Assembly: GCF_023715655.1 (NCBI RefSeq)
Contig: NZ_JAMBON010000012.1
Span: forward strand, 27,670-91,669
Length of the DNA stretch: 64,000 nt
Direction of reading: 5' to 3'
From: Oceanobacillus luteolus
GTDB taxonomy: Bacteria; Bacillota; Bacilli; Bacillales; Amphibacillaceae
Positions 19,195 to 27,704 of this stretch are shown here, piece after piece. The notes under the pieces are model-generated. The model was given only the letters and a program-made list of their open reading frames with translations. It ran no database searches and was not told the DNA's origin. Numbering within the stretch: position 1 is the stretch's first letter; every line of letters begins with the position of its first letter. Made by a program: the position numbers and the translations under genes.

Positions 19195-20250
19195 TTACAA
19201 AGTCTTTCTCCTTAAAATGATGACTAAGAATGTTATACCACCAACCATTTCGATAATAACAGAAACGACACCTTGAGCATTAAATACATGATACATGATA
19301 AAATATGCACCTGATAAAATTAAGAAACCGGATGCAAGAGCCATCGGAAATATGTATCGATGATCATAAGTTTGTGCCAACTGATAACTTAGAGTCGCAA
19401 CTAAAAACCCAAAGAAAGTTAGTGGTCCAACTAAAGCAGTTGATACTGACATTAATATGGAAACTAAAACAAGAACATAAATGACACTAAATCGATAGTT
19501 TACTCCTAAAGAACTAGCGATATCTTTACCAAGTGACATTACATTTAATCGTTTTGAATAAACAAGGAGCAGTAATGCCACAATGATTACAATTGGTATT
19601 GCAATATGAAAGTATTCAGGGTCTGCATTATTGACAGAACCGAATAATCTCGCCTGTAAAACATCAAACTCAGACGGTGCAAGTAGTTTTCGCATAAAAG
19701 ATGATAATGACCGAAGTCCGGTACCAATAATAATTCCGACTAGAAGCATTAACTGGAGATTCCCATACTTTCCTGAAAGTAACCAACCATAAAGTACCAA
19801 ACAGAGCACAATCATAATAATAACTTGGGTTAAAAATGGTCCAGTGCCGCTAAATCCGATAAATACACTGGCACCAAAGTAAAACATTGTACTAGTTTGA
19901 ATTGTTGAATACAGTGCTTCAAATCCTAATAGTGAAGGAGTTATAATCCTATTATTCGTTACTGATTGGAAAGCAACAGTCGCCAAGCTTTGGCAGATTA
20001 CAGCAATAAACATTGCAGTAAGGGCATCCAATCTTCTTTCAACAACTGGAATAAAGGAAGGGGAATCTACTGGAACCGGATTGTTATACACTAATAGTCC
20101 AAACGCAGCAAGACCACCCAAAACGATCAGTGTAATTAAAAGGATCCAATAACGCCTTTCTTCTTTCTTGGACCGAAAAGCTTTAGACGGTTTATCTTCA
20201 TTAGGAAGGCTAGAATTAATTTTGACGACTTTGTTGTTTGTAGTTTCCAA
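19195..20250 (-). CDS. siderophore ABC transporter permease (FecCD family)
   Basis: 351 aa with a charged N-terminal tail (about 1-30) and 8-10 membrane helices of the FecCD/BtuC type. The coupling region includes LGKDIASSLGVNYR, and the sequence LVGPLTFFGFLVATLSYQL is typical. It is probably the partner of the next permease. A TTG start is the only candidate; GGAGG lies 13 bases before it, which is long. It comes 4 bases after the upstream permease. The pattern resembles YclO/catecholate-type systems, but substrate cannot be read from sequence. Confidence 0.85.
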   Translation of the reverse strand: METTNNKVVKINSSLPNEDKPSKAFRSKKEERRYWILLITLIVLGGLAAFGLLVYNNPVPVDSPSFIPVVERRLDALTAMFIAVICQSLATVAFQSVTNNRIITPSLLGFEALYSTIQTSTMFYFGASVFIGFSGTGPFLTQVIIMIVLCLVLYGWLLSGKYGNLQLMLLVGIIIGTGLRSLSSFMRKLLAPSEFDVLQARLFGSVNNADPEYFHIAIPIVIIVALLLLVYSKRLNVMSLGKDIASSLGVNYRFSVIYVLVLVSILMSVSTALVGPLTFFGFLVATLSYQLAQTYDHRYIFPMALASGFLILSGAYFIMYHVFNAQGVVSVIIEMVGGITFLVIILRRKTL

Positions 20251-20254
20251 TTTG

Positions 20255-21271
20255 TTAACCTAGCCTCCTTCTTCTTAATAGAATAGTAATGAATACGATT
20301 GCACCTACTGTTCCGAGTATCAGAGAAACAGGTACCTCAAAAGGCATAATAATAGTTCGAGAGATTATATCTGAAGCAAGCAAAGCACCCATACCAATGA
20401 CACTTACCCAAGGCAAGTTACTTCTCAGATCATCACCTCTAAACATGGAAACGATATTAGGCACGATTAAACCTAGAAATGGCAGATTACCAATCACAGA
20501 TGCTACAATTCCAACTGCAACAGCAATAAGTCCAGTACCAATAAGAACAATCCGGTTATAGTTCACACCAAGACTTGTTGAAACATCTTCTCCTAAGCCT
20601 GCTAAAGTGAGCTTGTTCGCATAGATATAAATAAGAACACTAATGACAACAATTAACCATAAAAATTCATATCTTCCAACTTGAATAGAAGAGAACGAAC
20701 CCACAAACCAGGATTCAATATTTTGCGACATGTTAAAAGCCAGTCCAACAAATGTAGAAAATGCAGAAATGACCGCTCCAAGCATAATTCCAATAATTGG
20801 TACGATTAATGAAGAACGTAGTCTAACTCTTCTTAAAAACAAAAAGAAAATCATCGTTCCAATAAAGGAAAAAATGATTGCGAAAGTCATTCTAAGGACT
20901 AATGTTGGTCCAGGAAATAATAAGTAAGCTAGAATTAAACCTAAGCCCGCCCATTCGATTGTCCCAGTTGTTGTCGGTTCAACGAAACGGTTTTGGGTGA
21001 TAAGCTGCATGACAAGCCCTGACATTGCCATAGCTGCTCCAGTCAGCATAATCGCAGCTGTCCTTGGGATACGAGTTATAAAAAACATATCCATCCCGTC
21101 TTCTCGCCCTCTAATATCATAAACTCCAGTAAACAAAGAAATAACACCTAGAATAATAACAATAATGACTGCTATTATAAAAGGCTTCGTCCATATTTTC
21201 TCCTTATTATAACGTCGCGGGGGCTGTAAATTACCAGCCCCGAACGTTTTTTCTATTGTATTTTTCGGCAC
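20255..21271 (-). CDS. siderophore ABC transporter permease (FecCD family)
   Basis: 338 aa with multiple membrane helices. It carries FITRIPRTAAIMLTGAAMAMSGLVMQLITQNRFVEPTTTG, a conserved FecCD signature, and LGEDVSTSLGVNYNR at the ATPase contact loop. IGNLPFLGLIVPNIVSMFRGDDLR is the typical late helix pair. The start is GTG after AGAGGAG. It lies between the lipoprotein gene and the second permease and forms a heterodimer channel with it. It resembles YclN-type permeases. Confidence 0.86.
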   Translation of the reverse strand: MPKNTIEKTFGAGNLQPPRRYNKEKIWTKPFIIAVIIVIILGVISLFTGVYDIRGREDGMDMFFITRIPRTAAIMLTGAAMAMSGLVMQLITQNRFVEPTTTGTIEWAGLGLILAYLLFPGPTLVLRMTFAIIFSFIGTMIFFLFLRRVRLRSSLIVPIIGIMLGAVISAFSTFVGLAFNMSQNIESWFVGSFSSIQVGRYEFLWLIVVISVLIYIYANKLTLAGLGEDVSTSLGVNYNRIVLIGTGLIAVAVGIVASVIGNLPFLGLIVPNIVSMFRGDDLRSNLPWVSVIGMGALLASDIISRTIIMPFEVPVSLILGTVGAIVFITILLRRRRLG

Positions 21272-21290
21272 TATAGTTATACTCCTCTAT

Positions 21291-22346
21291 CTACTCAGCT
21301 AGAGCTTCAGCAAGATCGTTAAATAATTCAGTAAAGGTTTGAATTGATTCATTTGTATAAGTATCCGCCGGTGCATACACGATTTGTCCTTCTTTAACTG
21401 CTGTTGTGTTTTGAAGGGCAGGTGCTCCATCGATTACATCACGAGCTGGAACTGCATCCGTTTCAGAAGATACCGCAGCATCACGGTCCATTACAAAAAT
21501 CCAATCAGGATCAGTTTCCGCGATTGCTTCAACAGAAATATCATCACCTTGGTGGTCTGCAGAAGCTTGATCAATTTCTAAAGCTGAAGTCCAACCAAAT
21601 ATATCATATAATGGCCCCCATACACGACCAGTTTGGGGAGCTGCAAAATTAATATCTCCACCAGATACTATAACACTCATAATTCTATCTGTCCCGTTAT
21701 ATGCGGCTTTAGCTTCTTCAATTGATTGATCAAACTCAGCAATCAACGCTTCAGCTTCTTCATTTTTATCAAAAATTTGGCCTAGGGAAGTTGTAATATC
21801 TTTAAATCCATTAACCAAATTATCACCTGGTGTTTCAGCCTCTTCAGAAACGTCGATATTCAAGTCGATAACGACAGCATTTGGTACCAATGCTTTAATA
21901 TCTTCGTAATAGCTTGCAAACCTTTGACCGACGATTACAAGTTCAGGATCTACCGCAGCGATAATTTCTAAATTTGGTTCACGATGGTTTCCAATATTTT
22001 GAATGGAATCATCATTTTTATAAGGATTGTCTTCAGGTATTAGATCCACAGGAGCAGCCGCTAATTCAATACCCCAATCAGCTAGAGTTTCAAATGTACG
22101 GTTATCAAGAGCCACTACATTCTGTGGATTCACTGGAACAGCAACCGTACCATGTGCGTCCGTTATTTCAATAGTTGCATCTTCAGTAGACTCGTCTTCC
22201 TTCTCTTCTGTTCCAGCTGAATTATTTGCTGTATCTTCCGCATTCTCTGCATCATCACTTGATCCAGAGCAAGCTGCTAAGAACAAAACTAAAATTGCAA
22301 AAATTAATACTATGAATGATGAATTAATATATTTTGATTTTCCCAT
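21291..22346 (-). CDS. siderophore-binding lipoprotein (FecB/FhuD fold)
   Basis: The extracellular iron-siderophore receptor. 351 aa with lipobox FLAAC ending at Cys26 and an acidic linker to about residue 55. The class III binding-protein domain has TIEITDAHGTVAVPVNPQNVVALDN, EIIAAVDPELVIVGQR and DPDWIFVMDRDAA. Such order fits the YclQ/FatB-like group for catecholate siderophores. The ATG has AGGGGAG upstream, and a Fur-box-like palindrome lies about 130 bases upstream, so iron repression is expected. Confidence 0.87.
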   Translation of the reverse strand: MGKSKYINSSFIVLIFAILVLFLAACSGSSDDAENAEDTANNSAGTEEKEDESTEDATIEITDAHGTVAVPVNPQNVVALDNRTFETLADWGIELAAAPVDLIPEDNPYKNDDSIQNIGNHREPNLEIIAAVDPELVIVGQRFASYYEDIKALVPNAVVIDLNIDVSEEAETPGDNLVNGFKDITTSLGQIFDKNEEAEALIAEFDQSIEEAKAAYNGTDRIMSVIVSGGDINFAAPQTGRVWGPLYDIFGWTSALEIDQASADHQGDDISVEAIAETDPDWIFVMDRDAAVSSETDAVPARDVIDGAPALQNTTAVKEGQIVYAPADTYTNESIQTFTELFNDLAEALAE

Positions 22347-22474
22347 TTCTTTAATTTCTCCCCTTGTAAGTGTTTTAGATTATTGAGTTGATAATAACTT
22401 TGTTTTATTTTTATGCGCAATTTTGAAGAATTAAAGCATAAATATACTATAGTGCACTTAAAAAATACAAACAA

Positions 22475-22500
22475 TTGATATTGAGAATCAATCTCAATAA
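22475..22500 (-). promoter_or_regulatory. Fur-box-like palindrome before the siderophore operon
   Basis: TTGAGAATCAATCTCAA is a perfect inverted repeat (TTGAGA/TCTCAA) inside a longer Fur-box pattern. It lies upstream of the binding-protein gene and likely gives iron-dependent repression of the minus-strand operon. Confidence 0.72.
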
Positions 22501-22945
22501 CCTAATCAAAGTATAGCAAATCCAAAAAAGTTGTCAATTATAATTTAATGAAATTATTTTTATAATAAAATATTATTATTGTGTACTAGACTCCTCCTAT
22601 AACCACTCCTATCCGCTTACGATGTTCCAATATCTATCCATTGACAGTAGATCAGAATTTCCTTCCATCTCAAAATTTGAAGTTAATAAGGGAGATTTTA
22701 CAGACTATTCTTAAGCACAAGCATTGATTTTCCTACCGACATCATATAAAATGAATATAGTGATAATGATTATCATTATTGATATTTCTTATAAAGTAGC
22801 TTTTATAGCTGGAGAAATTTTTAATATGAAATTGTAGAAGAACTTGAGGACATTTATCCTTAAACATATATCCATAATTATTATTAGCTTTACTGGCTTT
22901 AATTATTCCGTCTAGATAATTACATAGGGAAAGCAGGGTTGAGGA
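22501..22945. other. divergent regulatory region of the siderophore system
   Basis: This 445-bp AT-rich stretch separates the binding protein/permease operon from the ATPase gene. It contains a consensus Fur box at 22761-22780 and the ATPase ribosome site TTGAGGA just before 22946. No coding sequence was recognised. Confidence 0.6.
22760..22781 (+). promoter_or_regulatory. consensus Fur box upstream of the siderophore ATPase gene
   Basis: TGATAATGATTATCATTATT matches the classical Fur box (GATAATGATTATCATTATC) almost completely. It lies 165 bases upstream of the ATPase start, so iron controls this half of the divergent system too. Confidence 0.88.
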
Positions 22946-23710
22946 ATGATCGAAATAAAAGGGTTATCAAAAAGATTTGGAAATAAATCAATCATTAATG
23001 ATGTCTCGGTTGAAATCAAGCCTAGACAGATCACCTCGTTTATCGGTCCAAATGGCGCGGGAAAATCAACGTTACTTTCAATGGTAAGCCGACTACTGGA
23101 TGCAGATACAGGTGAAGTGTTACTTGACAAAAATAATGTAAAAAATATAAAATCTAATGAATTTGCGAAGCGAATTGCCATTTTACGACAATCAAATTAC
23201 CTAAATGTAAAACTTACAATTCGACAATTGGTCTCGTTTGGCCGATATCCATATTCAAAAGGTCGACTAAATGCTGAAGATAATAGAATCGTTGATCAGG
23301 CATTAGAGTATTTGAACCTTTCAGATATCCAACATAAATTCTTGGATGAACTTTCTGGCGGTCAAAGACAGCGTGCTTTTATTTCAATGATTATTGCACA
23401 AGATACCGAATATATTCTATTAGATGAGCCATTAAATAATTTAGATATGAAGCACTCTGTGCAAATCATGAAAATACTACGCAAACTTGTTGATGAACTA
23501 GGAAAAACAGTTGTGATTGTATTACATGACATTAACTTTGCTTCCGTTTATTCCGATCAAATCGTCGCTTTAAGAGATGGACGTCTCGTAAAAAATGGCC
23601 CTACACATGAAATTATTAATTCAGAAGCATTGAAAGAAGTTTATGATATGCATATCCCGGTCCATATGCAAGATGGTTGCCGTTTTTGTGTATACTTTAA
23701 TTCTCACTAA
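22946..23710 (+). CDS. siderophore ABC transporter ATP-binding protein
   Basis: 254 aa of the FepC/YclP class. Walker A is GPNGAGKST, Q-loop ILRQSNYLNVKLT, signature ELSGGQRQRAF, Walker B YILLDEPLNNLDM and switch His VLHDINFAS. It is divergent from the permease operon rather than following it, and both sides have Fur boxes. The start ATG follows TTGAGGA. It supplies energy to the FecCD pair encoded on the other strand. Confidence 0.9.
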   Translation: MIEIKGLSKRFGNKSIINDVSVEIKPRQITSFIGPNGAGKSTLLSMVSRLLDADTGEVLLDKNNVKNIKSNEFAKRIAILRQSNYLNVKLTIRQLVSFGRYPYSKGRLNAEDNRIVDQALEYLNLSDIQHKFLDELSGGQRQRAFISMIIAQDTEYILLDEPLNNLDMKHSVQIMKILRKLVDELGKTVVIVLHDINFASVYSDQIVALRDGRLVKNGPTHEIINSEALKEVYDMHIPVHMQDGCRFCVYFNSH

Positions 23711-23739
23711 TAACAGAAAAAATTTAGAATAAGTAAACT

Positions 23740-23780
23740 AAGGGTTCTGCACAACTACAGTTGTGCAGAACCCTTTTTGA
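23740..23780 (+). terminator. terminator after siderophore ATPase gene
   Basis: AGGGTTCTGCACAACT pairs perfectly with AGTTGTGCAGAACCCT over a tiny loop and is followed by TTTTT. Confidence 0.92.
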
Positions 23781-23872
23781 TACATCTATCAAAAGAAATC
23801 TCTTTGAATAAACAAACGTAGTTTTTTACCGGTAAAGTTCTTCATGTAAGTCCACTGGTTGACCACGATACC

Positions 23873-24583
23873 TCATTCGTGCTCAACACAGCCTTCATCC
23901 GTACAATAGGATGTTTTCGCTTTCCCTTTTTTCGCTGCTGGATTGCTTTCCTCTTCTTCCCATACCTTCTCAAGTACTTGAGAAAATACATCACTAGATT
24001 GCGCTCCTGAAACAGCATATTTTTCATTAAAAACGAAAAACGGTACACCTTGTACTCCGATTTGTTGTGCTACGGCGATATCCTCACTTACTTTTTGAGT
24101 ATATTTTTCAGATTGTAATAGTTCCCTTACTTTCTCTTCATCCAACCCAACCTCAACGGAAAGTTTCACCAACGTTTCCTTATCACTTAACAACGCGGAT
24201 TCTGTAAAATAAGCATGGAGGAATCGTTCGGTAATTGCATTTCCCTTACCTTGACGTTTTGCATAGTGAAATAATCGATGAGCATCAAACGTATTGGTGT
24301 ATTGCATCGTATCAAACCGGAAGTCCAAGCCAACAGCTCGAGCCTGCTCTGCTACTTGGTGATTCATCGTTTTCACCTGTTTGATCGGCATACCCTTCAA
24401 CTCAGAGAATGTTTCATAGAAATTTTTCCCCGGTATATGCTTCGCAGTTGGATCAAGCTGATAACTCCTATATTCTATCGTCACCGCTTCTTTATGTTGA
24501 AATCCTTCTAGGGCTGCTTCCAACCGTCTCTTTCCTATATAACAAAAAGGGCACACAAAATCTGACCATATTTCAATTAGCAT
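23873..24583 (-). CDS. DsbA-family oxidoreductase (FrnE-like)
   Basis: 236 aa with the thioredoxin-fold redox motif CPFC at about residues 11-14 (WSDFVCPFCYIGKRRLE). A helical insertion follows, then the cis-Pro motif QGVPFFVFNEKYAVSGAQ. There is no signal peptide, so it acts in the cytoplasm, as for the FrnE/YwbO group. A short Cys-containing tail (SYCTDEGCVEHE) ends it. The exact substrate is unknown; polyketide and disulfide roles have been reported for relatives. Confidence 0.86.
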   Translation of the reverse strand: MLIEIWSDFVCPFCYIGKRRLEAALEGFQHKEAVTIEYRSYQLDPTAKHIPGKNFYETFSELKGMPIKQVKTMNHQVAEQARAVGLDFRFDTMQYTNTFDAHRLFHYAKRQGKGNAITERFLHAYFTESALLSDKETLVKLSVEVGLDEEKVRELLQSEKYTQKVSEDIAVAQQIGVQGVPFFVFNEKYAVSGAQSSDVFSQVLEKVWEEEESNPAAKKGKAKTSYCTDEGCVEHE

Positions 24584-24794
24584 TTACTTTGAATCTCCTT
24601 TTTCACTAACATAACGATAACTAGTATAACGTATGAAACCGTCTTCCGAAATGAAAATTTTTCATCACTCCATTAAGTTGCATTCATTGTAGCACAGGGG
24701 CTTTTTAGAATGAAATAATGTGCTTATCTCAAGAGTTGGCCTTGCACATTTCTAAAAGTCACAGGGTAGTACCATCTCCTCTTTTATAAACAAA

Positions 24795-24827
24795 AAAACA
24801 GCAAAGCATTTCAGCCTCACTGTTTTA
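24795..24827 (-). terminator. terminator after the DUF2188-type gene
   Basis: On the minus strand AAACAG-GAGGC pairs with GCTTT-CTGTTT, including two G-U pairs and single mismatches, and is followed by TTTTG. The stem overlaps the stop codon. Confidence 0.6.
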
Positions 24828-25283
24828 TTCTTCTTTAAATGAATATTTCTCTTGGATCGTTCCGTCCTTTTTATGGACAGTAACAGATGTACCTTTGTTT
24901 TCAGCTATTTCCTTTGCTCGTTGAATCGCTTCTTTTTTTGTATCAAAAACGTTACTTGGTTTTTGAGCGCCTTCCGATTCCACTGCCCAGCCATCTTCAT
25001 GCGGGCGGACAACCTCTCCTTCTTCCATTCTCTCCGGATTACTTTCATACTTTTGGCCTTCTGGAGAACGGGTCGTCACCTTCCCATATTTACGAAAATG
25101 CTCAATCTCTTCATCCTCAGCGCTATCTTCCCATTCTTTCGCCTGACTGATAGCAATTGGAATGGCATCTTCCTCTTTATAACCTTCATCCACCATCGCG
25201 TTTGCGATATCAATTGCCTTTTTTCTAACAATATCTGATAAGTTCTTCATTGATGGAGGATAATCCTCAAGTGTCCATACCAT
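24825..25283 (-). CDS. ChaB-like N-terminal region joined to a DUF2188 domain
   Basis: A 152-aa acidic cytoplasmic protein. Residues 1-55 (VWTLEDYPPSMKNLSDIVRKKAIDIANAMV, then AIPIAISQAKEWE) resemble the ChaB-type segment. Residues 95-150 (HEDGWAVESEGAQKPSNVFDTKKEAIQRAKEIAEN, then VTVHKKDGTIQEKYS) fit DUF2188, a small alpha/beta domain. The ATG at 25283 has AGGAGGGA upstream; the in-frame start eight codons earlier has none. Function is unknown; relatives are often general-stress proteins. Confidence 0.78.
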   Translation of the reverse strand: MVWTLEDYPPSMKNLSDIVRKKAIDIANAMVDEGYKEEDAIPIAISQAKEWEDSAEDEEIEHFRKYGKVTTRSPEGQKYESNPERMEEGEVVRPHEDGWAVESEGAQKPSNVFDTKKEAIQRAKEIAENKGTSVTVHKKDGTIQEKYSFKEE

Positions 25284-25340
25284 AGTTATCCCTCCTAGCT
25301 CTATCATTCATTTACCCAGTGCAAGGAGGGATAAAACTTT

Positions 25341-26393
25341 TTACATTTCATCCATAAGTGAAGTACCCATGATATTAACACGTTTTGTATTTCTCAATTC
25401 ATCCAAGTTTTTCACACCAATACCAAACATGGTCATCTTGAGCTCTAATTCGATTTGCTCCATCGTCTCAAGGACTGCTTCCGGTGATTCGGTAGCTGCT
25501 TTCAGCAAATGACGGGCAAATCCAATAATATCTGCACCAATTGTAATTGCTTTAGCCGCATCGACACCAGTACTCATACCACCACTCGCTACAAGAGGTG
25601 CTTCCGGGAGCTTGCTTCGTACAGATACGATACAATCTTTCGTAGGAATTCCCCAGTTATTGAATGCTTCTGCTGCAGCCTTTTTCAATTTATTGCGGGA
25701 ACGTAATTTTTCAACTTGACTCCAAGAAGTACCGCCAGCACCTGCTACATCAATATAGGAAATGCCTGCATTATATAACCTTTGAGCAGCCTCCCCATCG
25801 ATACCGAATCCAACCTCTTTTACTCCAACTGGGACTTCAAGCGTTTTACATACTTGTTCAATTTTAGGAAGAAGGTTTTCGAAATTCACATCTCCCCCGT
25901 CTTGTACAATTTCTTGCATGCTGTTTAAATGCAGCACAATAGAGTCGGCACCTGTTTTATCAATTATCCGCTGACATTCCTCTGCACCATATCCATAATT
26001 AAATTGAACCGCTCCAATATTTACAATTAACGGTACAGTCGGAGCTTGCTCACGGATAAGGAATGATTCTTTATATTGATCGCTTTCTAAAAATGCACGT
26101 GTAGAGCCAATTGCCATGACCCAGCCCTTTTCCTCAGTAGCAATAGCCAAGTTTTGATTGATGGTTGTGGCAAGCTCTGAACCACCAGTCATAGAACTGA
26201 CTAAAAACGGGGCTTTTAATGCTTTTCCTAAAAAACTCGTTTCTAATGTAATGGAATCAAAATTTATTTCTGGTAATGCATTATGTATGAAATGAATCCC
26301 TTCCAGGCCCGTTGTTTTGTTGACACCTTCTACGTTTCCAGTTAAACAAAGTCGGATATGTTCTGTCTTTCTTTGGTTAATTCCTTTATCCAT
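25341..26393 (-). CDS. fni: isopentenyl-diphosphate delta-isomerase, type 2
   Basis: An FMN- and NADPH-dependent isomerase that interconverts IPP and DMAPP for isoprenoid synthesis. The 350-aa TIM barrel has RKTEHIRLCL near the N-terminus, PFLVSSMTGGSELAT, LHLNSMQEIVQDGGDVNF, VKEVGFGIDGE, DVAGAGGTSWSQVE and ASGGMSTGVDAAKA. These are all type 2 signatures. The ATG follows GGAGGTACCC. It is a single-gene unit. Confidence 0.95.
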   Translation of the reverse strand: MDKGINQRKTEHIRLCLTGNVEGVNKTTGLEGIHFIHNALPEINFDSITLETSFLGKALKAPFLVSSMTGGSELATTINQNLAIATEEKGWVMAIGSTRAFLESDQYKESFLIREQAPTVPLIVNIGAVQFNYGYGAEECQRIIDKTGADSIVLHLNSMQEIVQDGGDVNFENLLPKIEQVCKTLEVPVGVKEVGFGIDGEAAQRLYNAGISYIDVAGAGGTSWSQVEKLRSRNKLKKAAAEAFNNWGIPTKDCIVSVRSKLPEAPLVASGGMSTGVDAAKAITIGADIIGFARHLLKAATESPEAVLETMEQIELELKMTMFGIGVKNLDELRNTKRVNIMGTSLMDEM

Positions 26394-26477
26394 GTATGGG
26401 TACCTCCGAAAAGTAAAATTTATTCTATTAGCTATTCTACTTGTTTTACACCTGAATTGAAAGGAGAAGCAACTTTG

Positions 26478-26543
26478 ATGCCACCATACGAGCTACCTTC
26501 ATATTGTGGTCTCCTTTCCGGGAGCCAATACAAAGAAAATTGA
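26478..26543 (+). CDS. possible 21-aa peptide gene
   Basis: AAGGAG lies 11 bases before ATG 26478, followed by a 21-codon frame (MPPYELPSYCGLLSGSQYKEN) that ends in the first base pairs of a strong hairpin. It sits between divergent fni and the end of the carD gene. No homologue is recognised, and a frame this short can occur by chance. Confidence 0.25.
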   Translation: MPPYELPSYCGLLSGSQYKEN

Positions 26544-26576
26544 CCTCGTTTCCAATGAAACGAGGTCAATTTCTTC
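26539..26576. terminator. bidirectional terminator at carD 3' end
   Basis: TTGACCTCGTTTC pairs with GAAACGAGGTCAA over a 4-base loop and is T-rich on both outer sides. It serves the minus-strand carD gene and any plus-strand transcript. Confidence 0.85.
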
Positions 26577-26582
26577 TTTATA

Positions 26583-27086
26583 TTATGAAACCTTTGCCGG
26601 TATCATTGAATTGATTCGGTCAACGATTTGTTCAACGGTTGTTTCTAGGGATGCTGCCAATTCTTGGAACATAATCCGCTGAATGTGTTCAAGCATTTTT
26701 GTATCTTGGTCATACATGCGCTCTTTATTAAGCTCAGCTTCTTTTTGTTTGCGCATAAGTGTGTTGGCAATCTTAATGATTTTGTCACGATCACCACTAT
26801 TAATGATGCTATTATACTTTTTATTACGTGCTTTCGCATCATCGATCCATTCAATACCAGGTTCTTCAAAAGACTTCAGGATGTTTCTTGCTTCTTTCTT
26901 CTCCATGATGTCCAACATGATGACCTGATCATTATCTACGGGCACGCTGATTGTTAAATTCGGATCATCCAGTGGATGGAGAATATAATAATTACGTGTC
27001 ACGTCTTTAAAGCTTTTCTCGCAAATGTCATCAATTTTACATACCCCATGTGTGGAATAGATAATCAAATCACCGACTTTAAACAT
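26583..27086 (-). CDS. CarD/CdnL-family transcription regulator
   Basis: 167 aa. Residues 1-60 are the Tudor-like RNA polymerase-interacting domain (FKVGDLIIYSTHGVCKIDDI, then YYILHPLDDPNLTISVPVDN). The rest is the helical DNA-binding domain with WIDDAKARNKKYNSIINSGD and LEHIQRIMFQELAASL. CarD proteins bind the RNAP beta subunit and stabilise open complexes. The gene is divergent from a MarR gene and shares a palindrome with it. The ATG follows GGAGGTTGGCAA. Confidence 0.9.
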   Translation of the reverse strand: MFKVGDLIIYSTHGVCKIDDICEKSFKDVTRNYYILHPLDDPNLTISVPVDNDQVIMLDIMEKKEARNILKSFEEPGIEWIDDAKARNKKYNSIINSGDRDKIIKIANTLMRKQKEAELNKERMYDQDTKMLEHIQRIMFQELAASLETTVEQIVDRINSMIPAKVS

Positions 27087-27134
27087 TTGCCAACCTCCAT
27101 TTTCTCAGGCTCATTCCGTAGAGCTTCAGTTCTA

Positions 27135-27197
27135 ATTGTAATACAATTTCAACAATTTGTCAACTAGTTGACAACCCTTCACTTCGCTTTGTATAGT
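27135..27197. promoter_or_regulatory. back-to-back carD/marR promoters with -35 boxes in one 18-bp palindrome
   Basis: TTGTCAACTAGTTGACAA (27157-27174) is a perfect palindrome. Its right arm supplies TTGACA for marR, with TATAGT 18 bases on (27192-27197). Its left arm, read on the minus strand, supplies TTGACA for carD, with TACAAT 17 bases on (27135-27140). A MarR dimer bound here would cover both -35 boxes. That MarR binds here is inferred from position and symmetry. Confidence 0.75.
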
Positions 27198-27236
27198 ACA
27201 GAAGACAATCTTAATAGAAGTAGAGGTGTTTCTTCT

Positions 27237-27665
27237 TTGGAAGAGGAGTTAAACGAAAAAGACTTATTTGATTTATTAAGTAAAAAAAATAGAGAAATAC
27301 GTAAAGCAATAGAAGATAGATGGAATAATAAAAATGAAATTCAGCTTACAAAATCAGAGTGGTTTATATTGGATCGCATTAATTATGGTCAGGAAATGCT
27401 TGCCGATGTATGTAAAAATGGGGAAATTACTCGTCAAGGAACTCATAAACTGATAAGAAAACTGGAAGCACAAGGCCTAGTAAAACTGACTAACTTAGAT
27501 GAAAATAAACGCAATAAGTATGTACAATTGACCCAGTTGGGGCTGAATTGCTATGAAGAAAATAAAGCATTAAAACAGGCATTGGAAGAACGAATCAAAA
27601 ATGCACTTGGTCAGGCGGCATATGATGAACTTAAAAAGACACTAGCTGCAGATTGGCAATTATAG
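27237..27665 (+). CDS. MarR-family transcription regulator
   Basis: 142 aa with a winged helix-turn-helix. The core is IQLTKSEWFILDRINYGQEMLADVCKNGEITRQGTHKLIRKLEAQGLVKL, followed by the wing DENKRNKYVQLTQLG and a C-terminal dimer helix. The TTG at 27237 has AGAGGTG nine bases upstream. An earlier in-frame TTG at 27168 is really the -35 hexamer. Presumed autorepressor and repressor of divergent carD. The ligand is unknown. Confidence 0.85.
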   Translation: MEEELNEKDLFDLLSKKNREIRKAIEDRWNNKNEIQLTKSEWFILDRINYGQEMLADVCKNGEITRQGTHKLIRKLEAQGLVKLTNLDENKRNKYVQLTQLGLNCYEENKALKQALEERIKNALGQAAYDELKKTLAADWQL

Positions 27666-27704
27666 GATCCCATCATTTATAAATCGTTGGAAGGATGAGG
27701 AAAA

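Noticed and set aside
27168..27236. Upstream TTG start for the MarR gene
   Set aside because: That TTG is the first base triplet of the -35 hexamer TTGACA; the start at 27237 has a proper ribosome site.
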